The notes under the pieces: generated by a model
Seen by the model: the letters and a program-made list of their open reading frames with translations, nothing else
What the model was told of the DNA's origin: nothing
The model's database searches: none
NCBI GenBank assembly: GCA_030068145.1
Contig: JAPJBO010000398.1
Location: forward strand, 124,001 to 188,000
Origin: Diplonema papillatum
Taxonomy: Eukaryota; Euglenozoa; Diplonemea; Diplonemida; Diplonemidae
DNA length: 64,000 bases
Direction: 5' to 3'
Program-made: the position numbers and the translations under genes
Shown: piece after piece, positions 1 to 11,398 of the stretch
How the letters are laid out: each line of letters begins with the position of its first letter
How positions within the stretch are numbered: position 1 is the stretch's first letter

Positions 1-3000
1 TCGACGCGTCGGTCACCAGCTCGGCCGCGATCACGCTCGACCCGTACAGCGCCTCCAGCGTCGACGAGTACTCCATGAACCGCAGCGTCGAGTTGTACGC
101 CAGGTCAGACGTCGCGATCAGCTTCGCCGGTGCCCCCACGCCGGCCACGTCCCGCCAGTACCCGCTGCCGCCTCCGTTGGCGGCGCTGCCGCGGTTGTAC
201 AGCTGGTATGTGACGCCCTGCTTCGCGACGTACTCCGTCGACACGTTCGCGAAGTGCGCGGCGGCCCCGTCTCCCGCTTTGTACGCGCACAGCTTGTACT
301 GCCCCGACGTCGACGGGTACGCCGCCACCGGCAGCGCGAACGCCCTCGCAGTCTCCGTCGTCGCGTCCCACGTCATCCACACCGCCGCCGTTTCGTTCGA
401 CGTGCGCAGCAGCCGGAACCACTGCGGGGCGCCGGTGCTGCTTCCCGCCGGCGCCAGCGGCGGCGCCGGGCACACCTGCGTGTCGTTCACGATCGTCAGC
501 AGGTCCGACGTGAAGCCGCCGTTGTTCTGCGCGCTGCACGGCGCCCCCTCGTCTGTCCCGACGGCGGCGCCCGCCGCCGACGCGTCGCACCACGTCGACG
601 CCTGCATCTGCCCCCCGCCGTTGTCGGCGTCCACGTCCGCCACCCGCAGGTCGAATGCCGTTGCGTTCGTTCCCGCGCTGTTCACCTCCACCTCGAGGTA
701 GCTGGGGTGCGAGTAGACGGCGTAGTGCGTGTTCGTCGCCGACGGCAGCATCAGCCACGGCCGCTCCGCCGCCGACGTCGAGTGCTTCACCCGGTAGCAC
801 ACCACGTACTTCCCGCTGTCGATCGGCACGTGGAACAGGGCCTTGCGCACCGCAGTCGTCGTCGACGACGCGACGGCCTCGAGCTGCGGGCACACCCCGG
901 ACCCGCTGGTGTCGTCGTCGTCGGTGCACGACCCCATGTTGCTCGCGCTGTCCACCGCAGGGCCCGAGCAGTCCGCCGCTTCCTCGCCGATCTGCTTCCA
1001 GTCGGCCGTGGTCCCCCACGCCGTCCCCGCCGGGTCCTCCGGCACCCTGCCTGCCGGCTTCGACACCGCCACCAGCTTGAACTCGTTCTCCGTCTTCGTC
1101 TCCGCCACCAAGTTCGCGTACGAGTCGAACTGAAACCCCGTCACCGTCGTCGCTGCGCTCGTCGTCGCCGACGACGTCGGGTTGCTGACGTACTGCGTCG
1201 ACGCCCCGCCGAGGGCCACCGTGTCTGCCGGGGGGCCCGTGAACAGCGACTTTGCCGGCATCAGCGCCGTCGCGAGAGTCCAGCTCTTCATCAGGGCCTG
1301 CGCCGTGTAAAAGGACGGCTCGCCCGCCGCGCCGGTCACCAGCAGCTGGCCCTGCAGCCCGCGCGCCTGCGCCACCTCGACCCAGCGCTTGCCGGTGCCC
1401 CCGATCGTCGCGAGGTTCCACGACGTCAGCACGCACACTTTGTAGTACACCTGCGCGTCGCTCGCCACCGCCGGCAGCGTCACCTTCAGCTCCGCCACGT
1501 CCGCGGGTCCCTCGGCCGGCCCCAGGTTCGTGCGCCCCGCTGCCGCTCCGCCTTCGAGCCCCACGTGCTCCGACGTCCCGGACGACGCAGCCCATCCGCT
1601 TCCGTCGCTGCAGGCTGACGTCGTCGCCACGATCTTCGCCGCGTCTCCTCCTGCCGTCGTGTTGAACGTCTCCGTGTTGCCCGCCGTCGCGCACGATGTT
1701 CCGTCTGTCCCGGCGGTGCACTTCACCAGCTTCACCACCGACAGACCCTGGTTCGTCGGTTGGTCCCGGCTCCTACGAACCACCGCATGCCGTTGTCCAG
1801 CACCTCGTACGCGTACGACGAGCCTCCGCCAGCCCGCCACCACGACAGCGAGTCCTCAGCCGAGTACCGGACCTGCATGCACAGGTGGTACATTCCCGCC
1901 GTCTGCGGCGCGATCATTGCGAACGTCAGCGACTTGTTCGTGTTGTCGGCCACCAGGTCAAACATCGTCGTCCCGGATGCCAGCGGGTGCCCCTCCGTCC
2001 CGGCCGGCTCGTTCAGGCAGTTGTCGTTGTTCTCCGTCGTCTGCATCACGAGCTTCGCGAACAGCGTCAGCCCGCTGATCTGCGTCCCTGCCGCGTTCAC
2101 CGGGAACTGCCCGCTGCTCAGGGTCAACTGGAACTGCTTCAGCTCGCCGCCCACCAGCTGCACCGACCGCACCGCCGGCGTCGATATCGAGAACGCCGCC
2201 GACGGCTGCACCTCGTACGTGTCGTTGAAGATCACCCAGTTCGACGTCCCGAACTGCTTGTAGCAGATCTTGTACTGGTTGTCCGCCATCCCGCCGCTGC
2301 TGTACGCCGGCAGCTCCAACACCGCCGCCACCGTCTTGTAGTTGTAGTACGTCACGTCGTGCGGCACGATGTCGTCGTACACGTCCGGTGTCCTCGCCAC
2401 CAGCGCCGCCAACCGCGTGTTCGTGCTGTTGCACCGGTACTCCGACGACCCCCCGCACAGCGCCACAGTCGGCATCGCCAGCGCGCACGGCACAACTGCC
2501 GAAGCGTCGTACACCAGCGACGAAGTAGACGCCGCGCCGGACCCAGTCTTCGCGCAGTGCAGCGACACGTGCGTGTCCGCCAGGCTCGCGTCCCAGTTGA
2601 ACGGGGTCACGTCGCACGACGACGAAGACGATGCCTTCACCAACCGCAGGACGTCGCCGCTGTTGTCGCACCCGCCCGAGCACGGCCCCCGCGGCGCCGC
2701 CGTCAGCGACCCGTACGTGTCTTCCACCAGGAACATCGCCTCCATCCCAGCCCTGTCCTCCGCCACCGTCAGCGTCAGGTGCGACAGCCCGCTCGAAGTC
2801 GGCGTGAAGTACGTCGACGGCGGCGTCCACTCACCCCGCTCCAGCGACGTCGACGGCATCGGGTGCGACGCGTCGTTCCATGCTCCAGTCGCTGAGCTCG
2901 GCGACAGCTCCCGCCAGTTCCACCCCTTCAGGCGAAAGCACACCCGGTAGTTCGCCGACTCCGGCACCGTGATGTAGTACGCCACGTTCGACACCGACGC

Positions 3001-5286
3001 CAGGTCCGACGACGACCCGTCGCAGTTCCAACCCGCCGCCGCGTCCGATCCGGTCGCCGGCTTCGCGTGCGCGTCCATGCTGTTGCACTCCACCATTCCT
3101 CCGTCGGATTGCATCGCCGCCATCGTCTCGTCGTGCCCGTCGAACCCCGGGTAGTCGCACGGCCGGTCCGACTTCACCAGCCGCAAGCTGCTCCCGATCG
3201 TCGCCGTCACCATGTCCCCCGTCGCGTACGTCCGCACCAAGTTCCAAGCCCGCGAGTCGAGTCCTCCGCCCTCCGTCGCGTTGGTCTGCTCCACGATCAG
3301 CGGGCCCCACGTTCCGATGCGCGTGTCGTTCATGAACCACGTCGTGCTCGGCCCGAAGTCCATTTCCTCCCCGCCCCACGTCGCCGGCACCAGCTCGTCG
3401 TGCTCGTACTTCGCCTCCAGGTGCACCCACTTCGCCGGCACCGTTCCCTTCGTCGACGTGTGGAAGGGCAGCACGCGGTACCCGCTGTACTTCGCGCACG
3501 TCGCCCCGCTGAACGTGCACGTCCGCCGGTAGCACACGTGCCACCGCGTCATGTGGTTCGGCACGTACAGCGTCGCGAACGTCGCCGCCACCCCCGATGC
3601 GTCGTGGCTCGCCGTCGAATCGGTCGGGTCGCCCGTCAGGTCCCGCGACCCGATCGGGTACCGCGCCCCGTCATCTACCATCCCGCCGTGTTCTGCCGGC
3701 GATGCGCTCGACGACGCCGTGTCCAGCGCCCGCGACCAGCAACCGGCTGACGGCCGCGATCCCAGCTGGGCCCCGGTCGAGTACGGTGCAACCCGCGAAG
3801 CGGTGGTCTCCTCTGCGAAGTGCGCCGAGCTCACGATCTTGAAGTGGTCGCCGCCTGCCGGGGCCCAGTAGTTCGCCGTCGCCGTGCTTGTGTACGGGTA
3901 GGCCACCACCGCCACCGGGGCGCTCACGATGACTGTGCTCGTCGCCGCCTCGCTGTTCAGCTGCGTCTCCGAGCTGTCGTCGAAGACGATCTCGCCCCAC
4001 GTGTTCGGCGACAGGTCCACCATCGACCAGCCCACCGGCTCCGCCGCCGTCGTGAACTCCTTCGCCGCCGAGTTCGTCGCGCACGCGCTCGCGCTCGTGC
4101 ACCGGTACAGCTTCCGCCACACCGGGATCGACTCGATGATGGTGTGCCCCGTCCGGAGCGAGATCCGCTGCTCCAGCGACGAGAAGCACACGTCGTAGCT
4201 GCCGGTCGTCGGCGGCAGCCGCACGTACGCGTACGCGTGCCGAGTCTCGCCTCCGACCGGGTCCACCACCACGTCGGCGTGCTGGAAGTTCTCGGTGTTC
4301 GCCGGGTAGTACGTGCCAGCCGCCGTCCACGCGTCCACCAGCGGGTTTGCGTACTGCGTCCCGAACACGCCGACTCCGCCTGCCGTCGCTCCCTCCCGCA
4401 TCCCGTCCAACCCCGCCGTAGCCCACGTCCCGTCCGCTTGCACCTGCGTGCTCCCGAAGTAGTCCGATCCGAAGTTCTGGTACTCGTACGTGCACGCAGC
4501 CCCGGCGGGCACGATCTTCAGGTTGTCCCCCTTCCCGCAATCCGCCCACGTCGTCGCGCACGTCGAAGGTGCGTACGTGAAGTTCCACCCGTCCTCCTCC
4601 GACAGCAGCTGCACGATCGCGTACTGCCCGACCGTCGCGTCCGGGATGTGGTACCACACCTTCGAGTCCGCCGCCTCGAACACGTCGCGCCCGTCGCTGC
4701 TCCTTGCGAACGCCTGCCACTCCCCGTTCCTCTCCAGGTTGTAGTACCGCTCGTCCATCGTGTGCTTGAAGCAGATCACGAACTTCGTCGAGCCGGCCGG
4801 CGCGATCAGCGTCATGTGGGCCGCCGCCACGAACCTCTCTCCCGCCGCAGAGGCCGCAACCGTCATCCCGAACTCGTTCTCCGTCCCCAGCGGCGAAGAC
4901 GAGTACGCGCTGCACTCCGAGCCGATCGACGCCGACCACGCGTACAGCCGCACCTCCAGCGTCCCCATGTCCGACGCGTTGAACATCTTCTTGCTCTGCT
5001 CCGCCGCCGCGGGAGACTGCTCCAAAACAGCCTCGATCCGGATCCGGAACTCCTGCCCCGCGTAGAACCACGACGGCTGCAAGTCCATCGTGTAGTTGTT
5101 CGACGCTTCCCTCGACAGCGTCAGCGACGCCGTCGACGACTCCGTTGCCGTCGACGACTCCGTCGCCGTAGACGACTCCGTCGCCGTCGGCAACGTAAAC
5201 GTCACTGTCGGCGTCGTTCCAGACGCTCTCCCTGCCAGCAGCAGCAGCACCGCCGACACAAGGACATGTAGTCCCCGATCCATCAT
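1..5286 (-). CDS. Large secreted modular protein, 3' end beyond the window
   Basis: I do not recognise the family. The protein starts at the ATG at 5286 with a signal peptide of about 23 residues (MMDRG, then a Leu-rich core ending AGRASG), followed by a Thr/Ser tract built on repeated TATESS. The rest is a chain of similar beta-rich modules. At least nine carry a strand of the form Y-x-[VIL]-C-[FYMV] (for example YDVCF, WHVCY, YRVCF, YKICY, YVVCY), often near an LRLVK or KIV strand, with scattered paired Cys and N-glycosylation sequons. This suggests an extracellular or cell-surface protein. The first frame is open to 1732, but the module pattern continues in another frame from about 1747 to base 1. 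A small intron ending at 1748 (donor at 1776, 29 nt, or at 1803, 56 nt) would join the two; a frameshift is the alternative. At least 1740 residues are visible. Very high GC at third codon positions supports real coding. Confidence 0.7.
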
Positions 5287-5968
5287 CGTCGCTTCTAAAA
5301 TGTCTTGTTCAGACAGAAGCTGGGTTTTCTCAAGTCAGCTGCGAACTTCTTAGAAAGTGTGTGTGTATGTGTGTGTGTGTGTATGTAGGAAAGTAGGGAA
5401 GTGTGTGGAAAGAAAAGTGGGGAAGTGTGTGTAAAGGAAAGGAGGGATGCTCCTGATGAAGAAGAGGGTGGGTGTTAAAATTGCGGCAACGGTTGGAAGA
5501 GACGCGCGAGTAGTATAGGTGTCAGCCAGCTCCCTTCGCTCCTCGACGCGTCCCTATCAGCAGGGAGAGAATACCCTGTTCTTGTCGTCGCTGTACACAC
5601 TGTTCTCGCGCGTTGGCAAGAATCTTCGGATCCGTAGCCTTTCCGCTTCAGCGGCAAAGGGTTCCGAGACCCTGCACGAGTTGTTGTCATTTTTCGATTC
5701 GTCACAATTCTCCGTTCTCCCTGTCGGAGTTCATCAAGTGTGCGTCGAACGAGAGGAGCGAAATCAGAAGTGAGCAGCCAGCAAGTCAACAAAATACACA
5801 TTCGTTCGGAGAATCAAAGTCTCATGATGACAAAGAAGGCGTCGGCAGGAGTCAGTGAAGAAGTTTCGGCATGAGTCGAATGGTGTCCTCTCAAAGAGGC
5901 CACGCCGTCTGAGCAACAGAGGACCGGAGTCCAAAGAAATCATGACGCGCAACCCGCCAACAGTCGAA
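5287..5968. other. 5' flank of the secreted protein gene
   Basis: No gene is visible. A GT-rich microsatellite lies at about 5356-5395, followed by GGAAAGTG-type purine-rich sequence. The region should hold the promoter of the minus-strand gene, but I see no defined element. Confidence 0.4.
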
Positions 5969-6149
5969 AATTGTTGCACGAGTGAGTGGGCCTTTGAAGT
6001 GTGCATGATGCCTCTCGCGCTGCTCCCCTTGAGGTTCCTGGCTTATGCCAAAGCGCCGCCGCCCGGGTTGAGGGGTTGCGGCACCAGGCGTGGGCGAGGG
6101 CCAGGGAGGCTGTTCGGAAAGGTCACCACCAATTTCTTGCATTAGTGAG
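5969..6149 (+). repeat. Short interspersed element S1, copy 1
   Basis: About 145 bp bounded by imperfect direct repeats related to AATTTGTTGCATTAGTG (5969-5986 and 6131-6149). The interior closely matches the reverse complement of 31304-31482, including the boundary repeats, while the outer flanks of the two loci differ. The element is GC-rich and has no long ORF. Confidence 0.7.
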
Positions 6150-6365
6150 TTTGTCAAGGCGTCGCCTTGTCAGGCCTACCCCTGGGCAACGCAGCTGTGG
6201 GTAACAGTCAAACGGTGCTCCTCTGTGCGACCAGACTCCACACCTGGTTGAGCTACACACTCCAGCTCCACAAGACTACGCCGAAGATTCCGACGAGATA
6301 ACACGAACGGGAGCGAAAACACGCGACCCGCATTCATCGAGTGTCAAATCGTGTGCCTCGGCAAC

Positions 6366-6930
6366 GCCAAAACGAGTCCGCGAGAGCTACGTGAACCGCG
6401 GCTCGTCAGCAAATCAGCGAGAGAGCAACGAATCAGTGCAATCGGGTCCCTCTGAACAAGGCCGCACCGCTTGGGACTCCCGCGCGGCCGGCCCAGGAGG
6501 GGAGCAGCGAGAGAATTCCCGCGAAAAGTACGCGATGGCGGGAGTCGGCAAAAGCTACGTGAACCGCGACTCGTAGAGAACTCCGCGAAGTAGTTGCAAT
6601 CGTGTCAGGCCGCACCGCCTGGGACTCCCACGCGGTCGGCCCAGCGAGAGAAACAAATTCTCGCAAAAATACGCGATGACGGGAGTCGGTAAGAGCTACG
6701 TGAACCGCGACTCGTCAGCAAATCAGCGAGAGAACTACGCGAATCAGTGCAATCGTGTCCCTCTGAACAAGGCCGCACCGCTTGGGACTCCCACGCGGCC
6801 GGCCCACGGGGGGACAGCGAGAGAAACGAAACTCCTGCAAAAAATACGCGATGACGGGAGCCGGCAAAAGCTACGTGAACCGCGACTCGTCGTACGTCAA
6901 ATCGTCTCCCTCTTCGCGAGGCCACGCCAA
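6366..6930. repeat. Tandem repeat of about 150-170 bp, four diverged units
   Basis: The block AGCTACGTGAACCGCG recurs near 6387, 6553, 6698 and 6871. Each time it is followed by related sequence with ACTCGTCAGCAAATCAGCG and CGCACCGCTTGGGACTCCC. Unit length varies through indels. The short ORFs crossing it are by-products. Confidence 0.75.
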
Positions 6931-7673
6931 AATGGGAACGTGGCTGGTTGGCATCGGCCGGGCTTGCTTCTGCAGAAAGCTGTTCATTGTTTTGGCTTTA
7001 ACGTAAACCTTCGGCACGCGTAATATTATACCCTTGCTAGCACGCACTGGGTGCAAAACAAAACAGCTCAACGACCTTTGGGAGGGCTGGGGGTTGAGGA
7101 AGTCAATCAAATGGAGAAAAGTGGCCGTGGGGTCTTCTTGAAGAGTACCGGTGGTACCCCGTGACCATTTACGTTGCTTGGGAGCCGTAGTGAGCCATGC
7201 TCCTCAACTTAGTCGCTGCTTGACGCATCAGCAACGTTGTCATCTGAGGCGTCTCCCGATTCCGTACCCAGGTGCTTGTTCAGGCACAACAAAATGTCTC
7301 TCTTTTCCAAGCCGCGAGAAGGCTATTTTGAACCGGGACTTGTCCTGCGCCCTCTTGACATTTCTACGAGCCTCTTCCGAGCGATTTGCGGCATGCTAGC
7401 TTCCCAAGCTCCACATATCGCCCGTCTGAATCTAGCGGTGTTTCTAACGTAGTCTTTCATCACTCGGCATCTCCTCCTCGCAACTAGGGTGTGTCAGGAG
7501 AATTAATGGCACAACAACTCCAACTCTGGCAACATTCTTCGAGATTGCGTACATCGATCGTTTTGGTGGATTTCCAGGGCCTCAATCCGGGTTGTGTACC
7601 GTTCACGCTAACCCGGGTGCGGTGATGCGGTAGGTCTGGATATAATGACCATGGAAAACAACGACAGGTGGTT
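6931..7673. other. Intergenic, no feature recognised
   Basis: Mixed-composition sequence downstream of the minus-strand bromodomain gene. I see no exon with plausible splice sites and no clear repeat. Confidence 0.4.
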
Positions 7674-8354
7674 CTAGAAGGAACGGCCAGACCTCAAGCA
7701 TGCGTTCGCGGTTGTGTTGCTAAGCTGCAGGACGTCGACTTCGCAACGCGTGGCGCAGTTGCCGAGCTTGCGCGCAGCGCACGCATCCGGCGACCCGGCT
7801 TCGACCAAACACAGGAAGGCGTGCGCCTCCGCAGCAGTCAGCGTCGCCGCCAGTTTCTGAATCTGCCTCCTCTCCGCGAGCCAGTTGCCGCCGCCGCGCG
7901 CCATCATCGACGCCGGCTTGGGGACGAGCGGCTCCTTCTTCCACTCTTCTTCAAACTCCTGCTGCAGCAGGTCGGCCCAAATGAAGACAACGCGCCCCAG
8001 CGTGCCCCACGCCGCGTTTCGGTTGTACAACCGGCAGTTCTCCCACACTTGCTCGACGTCTTCAACGACCTCCTCCAGCGTCGCGTAGGCCGCGTATTCG
8101 ATGTACGTGATGATGGAGGAGAGGTCCATCGGCTTGGTGACGATCGCCGAGTAGTTCGGGGCGCCGTCGTTGAGCTCGTCGACGGGCCGCAGGAAAAACG
8201 CGGCGCGCGGGTCGTCGCTGATCTTCTTCACGATGCGCTTCGCCGCCGCGAACGGCTTCCCGATCCCGGCTTTCTTCTTCCCGGTCGGCGCCGGCGGGTA
8301 GATCCGGCTCCGCTTCTTCTGCGGAGCGCTGGTTGCCCCGCCATTTCCTTCCAT
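7674..8354 (-). CDS. Small BET-like protein: bromodomain plus NET-like domain
   Basis: Single-exon, 226-aa protein. A basic N-terminus (residues 11-45, QKKRSR and GKKKAG) could act as a nuclear localisation signal. Residues about 40-138 form a bromodomain: PVD at 57-59, PNY-x2-IV-x2-PMDL at 66-78 (ZA loop), and VW-x-NCRLYN ending at Asn111, the position that binds acetyl-lysine in this family. Residues about 164-223 resemble an extraterminal NET domain (IQKLAATLTAAEAH followed by CEVDVLQL). The family reads acetylated histones and recruits transcription complexes. One bromodomain followed directly by NET resembles plant GTE proteins more than animal BRD proteins, which usually have two, but this one is much shorter than either. 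The ATG at 8354 is the first in frame before the conserved region. No intron is needed. Confidence 0.85.
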   Translation of the reverse strand: MEGNGGATSAPQKKRSRIYPPAPTGKKKAGIGKPFAAAKRIVKKISDDPRAAFFLRPVDELNDGAPNYSAIVTKPMDLSSIITYIEYAAYATLEEVVEDVEQVWENCRLYNRNAAWGTLGRVVFIWADLLQQEFEEEWKKEPLVPKPASMMARGGGNWLAERRQIQKLAATLTAAEAHAFLCLVEAGSPDACAARKLGNCATRCEVDVLQLSNTTANACLRSGRSF

Positions 8355-9540
8355 GCCAGCCTGACTCAGGTGGGGGGGAAGGCACCCGTACGTGTCTGGA
8401 AAAAAGAAGACAAAATCGAAGCCAAGAAGTGGAAGCCTGACCCTTCGAAGTCAGCTTCTTTTTGAGGTCTAAAAGACTCACCCTGAGGGGGTGCAAAGAA
8501 GAGTTGAAGTCTGACACGCAGAAGCCGGGCCCTTCAGGAGGAAAGTTGTCATCTCACCCTTGGGAATCTGGAAGTGCAAGTCTGTCGAAGTACGACCCTT
8601 ATAAGTCTGCGCCATCGAGGTCGAAAAGTGCCGAAGTTGAAGACACAGGGGTGTAGAGGGCAGACACTCAGAAGCCTGGCCCTTTACCCTTTACGGACGG
8701 GGACACATTTATGTCGAGAAAGCCGAAACCCGAGCTGGAGTTGACACCGGGCCTTTAAAGTAAAGACACTTCAGAAAGGGTCAATGTTTGCTGCTGTGAA
8801 GAGATGTGTTACAAAGTCTTTCCAACGAGCAGGCATAGAATCGTAAAACTCTCGACGCATAGATTCCCCAGAGGGCTTTTTGCACGCTGGACAACCCTCC
8901 CTCCGTCCGTAAGGGGGTAAGGACTAAAAGGTTGTCGTTCACGGTAAGAACGGTGAGTTGACACAACAACGTTGTCGCCTGCTTTCTCGAGCTGTTCCCG
9001 GCAACACAGCATTTCAGACACGTCTTCTTGTACGTGTCACCATGAAACAAATTGAAAAGAGGCTCGCGGTGAAACACGGAGGCGGGTTGCCGGTGGTGCT
9101 TCTTTCTTCTGCAAGAATGCACGCATGGCCAAACAAAAGCTGCCGAAGAAAAAGAGCTGAAGATCAAGAGCAAGGGAAAGAGAAGCACAATGTTGAACAA
9201 AACATAGAAAATAAAGCACGGGAAACAAAGGTGAGTACACGACGTAGCCCCCGAAGGTCGCTACTGAATCGCACTAGTATTGCGCTACAAGCTGAACAAT
9301 ACTGCTAGTCGTTTCGGACAAACAAGACAAAAGAAGTGCACCAACCTAATTAACCAGACCGCGGCATTACGTTCCAGATGGAGTTGAGGGTCCCTCTCCT
9401 TTGCACCTCTAGTCAGGAAACGAGCGCAGTGAACACTGAATGAGAAGGATGCTAGCGTCGTGTGAATTCACTCACAACAAAACTTCATCGCATTCAGGGC
9501 ATTGTCTCTTTCTTCTCTGCGCACGAACAGGTCCGTGACT
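8355..9540. other. Intergenic, no feature recognised
   Basis: Upstream region of the bromodomain gene, with recurring AGAAG...CCTGACCCTT-like phrases between 8400 and 8760 that look like a degenerate tandem repeat. No exon is supported. Confidence 0.35.
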
Positions 9541-9652
9541 GGGGACGAGTACATCGCTCTTCAGCACGCTGTCCACTTTACTGCTTGGGCAGAACTGGGG
9601 ACGAGTACATCGCTCTTCAGCACGCTGTCCACTTTACTGCTTGTGCAGAACT
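9541..9652. repeat. Two-copy tandem duplication, 56-bp period
   Basis: The segment beginning GGGGACGAGTACATCGCTC at 9541 repeats almost exactly at 9597. It is a simple local duplication with no coding sense. Confidence 0.85.
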
Positions 9653-10677
9653 GCTCCGTAGTGCGCCTCCTCTTCTGCTGTCATCACTGCACAAGCAGGA
9701 CTAGTCTTAGTATTTGCACTCCCTCCTCAGTCCGAGGAGTCGGTTCTGAAAGACCTTAACACGCTTCGCATGCCCAATCCGTAACCAGCGCGAGTTAAAA
9801 GGCTTCTTGTAACCAGGCGACTGTCGGAGCAACGTCATGTACGAAGGCGCGCGTACACGCGAATATGGTGTTGGTGGTTCCGACCATTGTCCACGGACTC
9901 TACTGGCAGTCCACAAAAATCGAAAGTATTCGATAGACTTCCCCTCAATCCGCATTCCAACCGGCAGGCATCAAAATATCTACAACGAAGCAAACACTGC
10001 TGAGGCACCATCGGCCGAGGGAGAGCAGCCGAGTTTTCAACTATTGCCTACACTTACAAAAGTCGCTGTTCTGCAGCGCGTCGACAACCCGAAGCGTGAG
10101 ACAGCTGAACACCGGGTCCGGCGCGGTGGAATCCAGCAGAAGCTGGAGCTAAAGATGTATTGAAAAGCGGGTGTCACCCCCGTTTTCGGGTGTGCATTTA
10201 CACGAGTTTTGGATGTGGCACACGCGCTTTTCCCGGGCACCCCTCTAAGCTGAGGCCAACTCCACCGTGCACGAAGACCAGACCCCGACGCACCCCGCTC
10301 CCCTGGCCAACCGACGACGAGGGAAGCCCTCAGGGAACTCTTCTAGATTCGCTGACCCACGTTGTAGTTGTATTCTGTCTCCCTCCATCTCTAGCCTCCG
10401 TCGAGGTGAGCAGTACTTTCGTGAATTATGATACAGAACATACTCGACGCCGCCAGACAAAACAGCGAATGTGCCATAGACACCAAACGCAGGTCTAGCT
10501 GGGTTTCGTGCGGGGCGTAAGAAAAGCACCGGCCGTTCGTAGTGTTTCTCCCCCTCTTCACTCGTCGAAACAAGCACCGGCCCCTCCGAGTTATCCGGAA
10601 CCGAAAGGCACCATGCATCTTCCTGGCACATGCCGTCTCCAAAAGACGGCTTGGACTCGATGCGGGTGTGAAGGGAA
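9653..10677. other. Intergenic, with a diverged foldback-like segment
   Basis: No gene is supported. Around 10126-10215 there is sequence related to one arm of the foldback hairpin at 60001-60134 (CGGTGGA-x-TCCAGC, AAGCTGGAG, then a short GGGTGT/ACACCC inverted repeat). Confidence 0.4.
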
Positions 10678-10806
10678 TGCAAGGACGTGTTTGGAATGTT
10701 TTTAGTTCAACACCACACTGCTCCCATCTGCACCGTATTTCGTGGTACGGGCATACGGCGGACCATCATCAGCGCGGAACCTGAGTGCAGACAGGACAGC
10801 GGTGTG
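10678..10806 (+). repeat. Dispersed repeat family A, copy 1
   Basis: Starts near a GTGTTTGGAATG phrase, passes TCAACACC and CATCTGC, and ends GCGCGGAACCTGAGTG...GACAGCGGTGTGAG. The same order of blocks is found at 29862-29998 and, cut by the window edge, at 63952-64000. A more diverged relative lies at 11680-11795. Confidence 0.75.
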
Positions 10807-11398
10807 AGTACGATACGGGGGGAAGGGGACAACAAAGACATCGAGTTAAAAACGAGACGGGCAAACTAAAAAAGACAAAAAAGAAGAACAAAGACTCAAA
10901 AGACAGAAGGGAAAGGAAGCGATCAGCTTTTTGAGTAGCGAACGTTGAGGAGGAAAGAGCTGCTGCCGCAGTTCCTTCTGTGCGATGAACTTAACATTCA
11001 TGTAAGACGACTGCCATACATTACACTTCAAGCGCCGTGACGCAGATTGTGTTCAGTCAATCTTACCCCACACAAGTCGTCAGCTTCACGCCATGGATTC
11101 TAGACCTGGTTTGAAAAACACCCGATTGAGGGCATTCGCGGGGGGACCGCCCCTGCGCCTTCGCGAACGGAAACACTCCCGCTCCCCAACTCGGTCTGTC
11201 TGTCCGCGTCAAACCTTTGGGTGCAGGTTTGTTCTCATGGTTTCGGCCTTCTTGGCTTATGCCGGAGGACTAGTCCTCTTGTAGGTGACGGTCGGTCTTT
11301 GGCTTCTGAGCCCATGTTGAACTGTGCGTGGAGAGTCCCGCTCAGCGACCACCGAGCGGCCCGCATCTTGACGTGGCTACAGTTGCCACGGAGAGTCT
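10807..11398. other. Intergenic, downstream of the AP-4 mu copy A gene
   Basis: No exon is recognised. An A-rich purine tract lies at 10855-10920. Confidence 0.35.

Noticed and set aside
105-1721. 538-codon minus-strand frame rich in Arg/Gly
   Set aside because: It is a shadow of the real frame, which shows the conserved Y-x-V-C modules in this same stretch.
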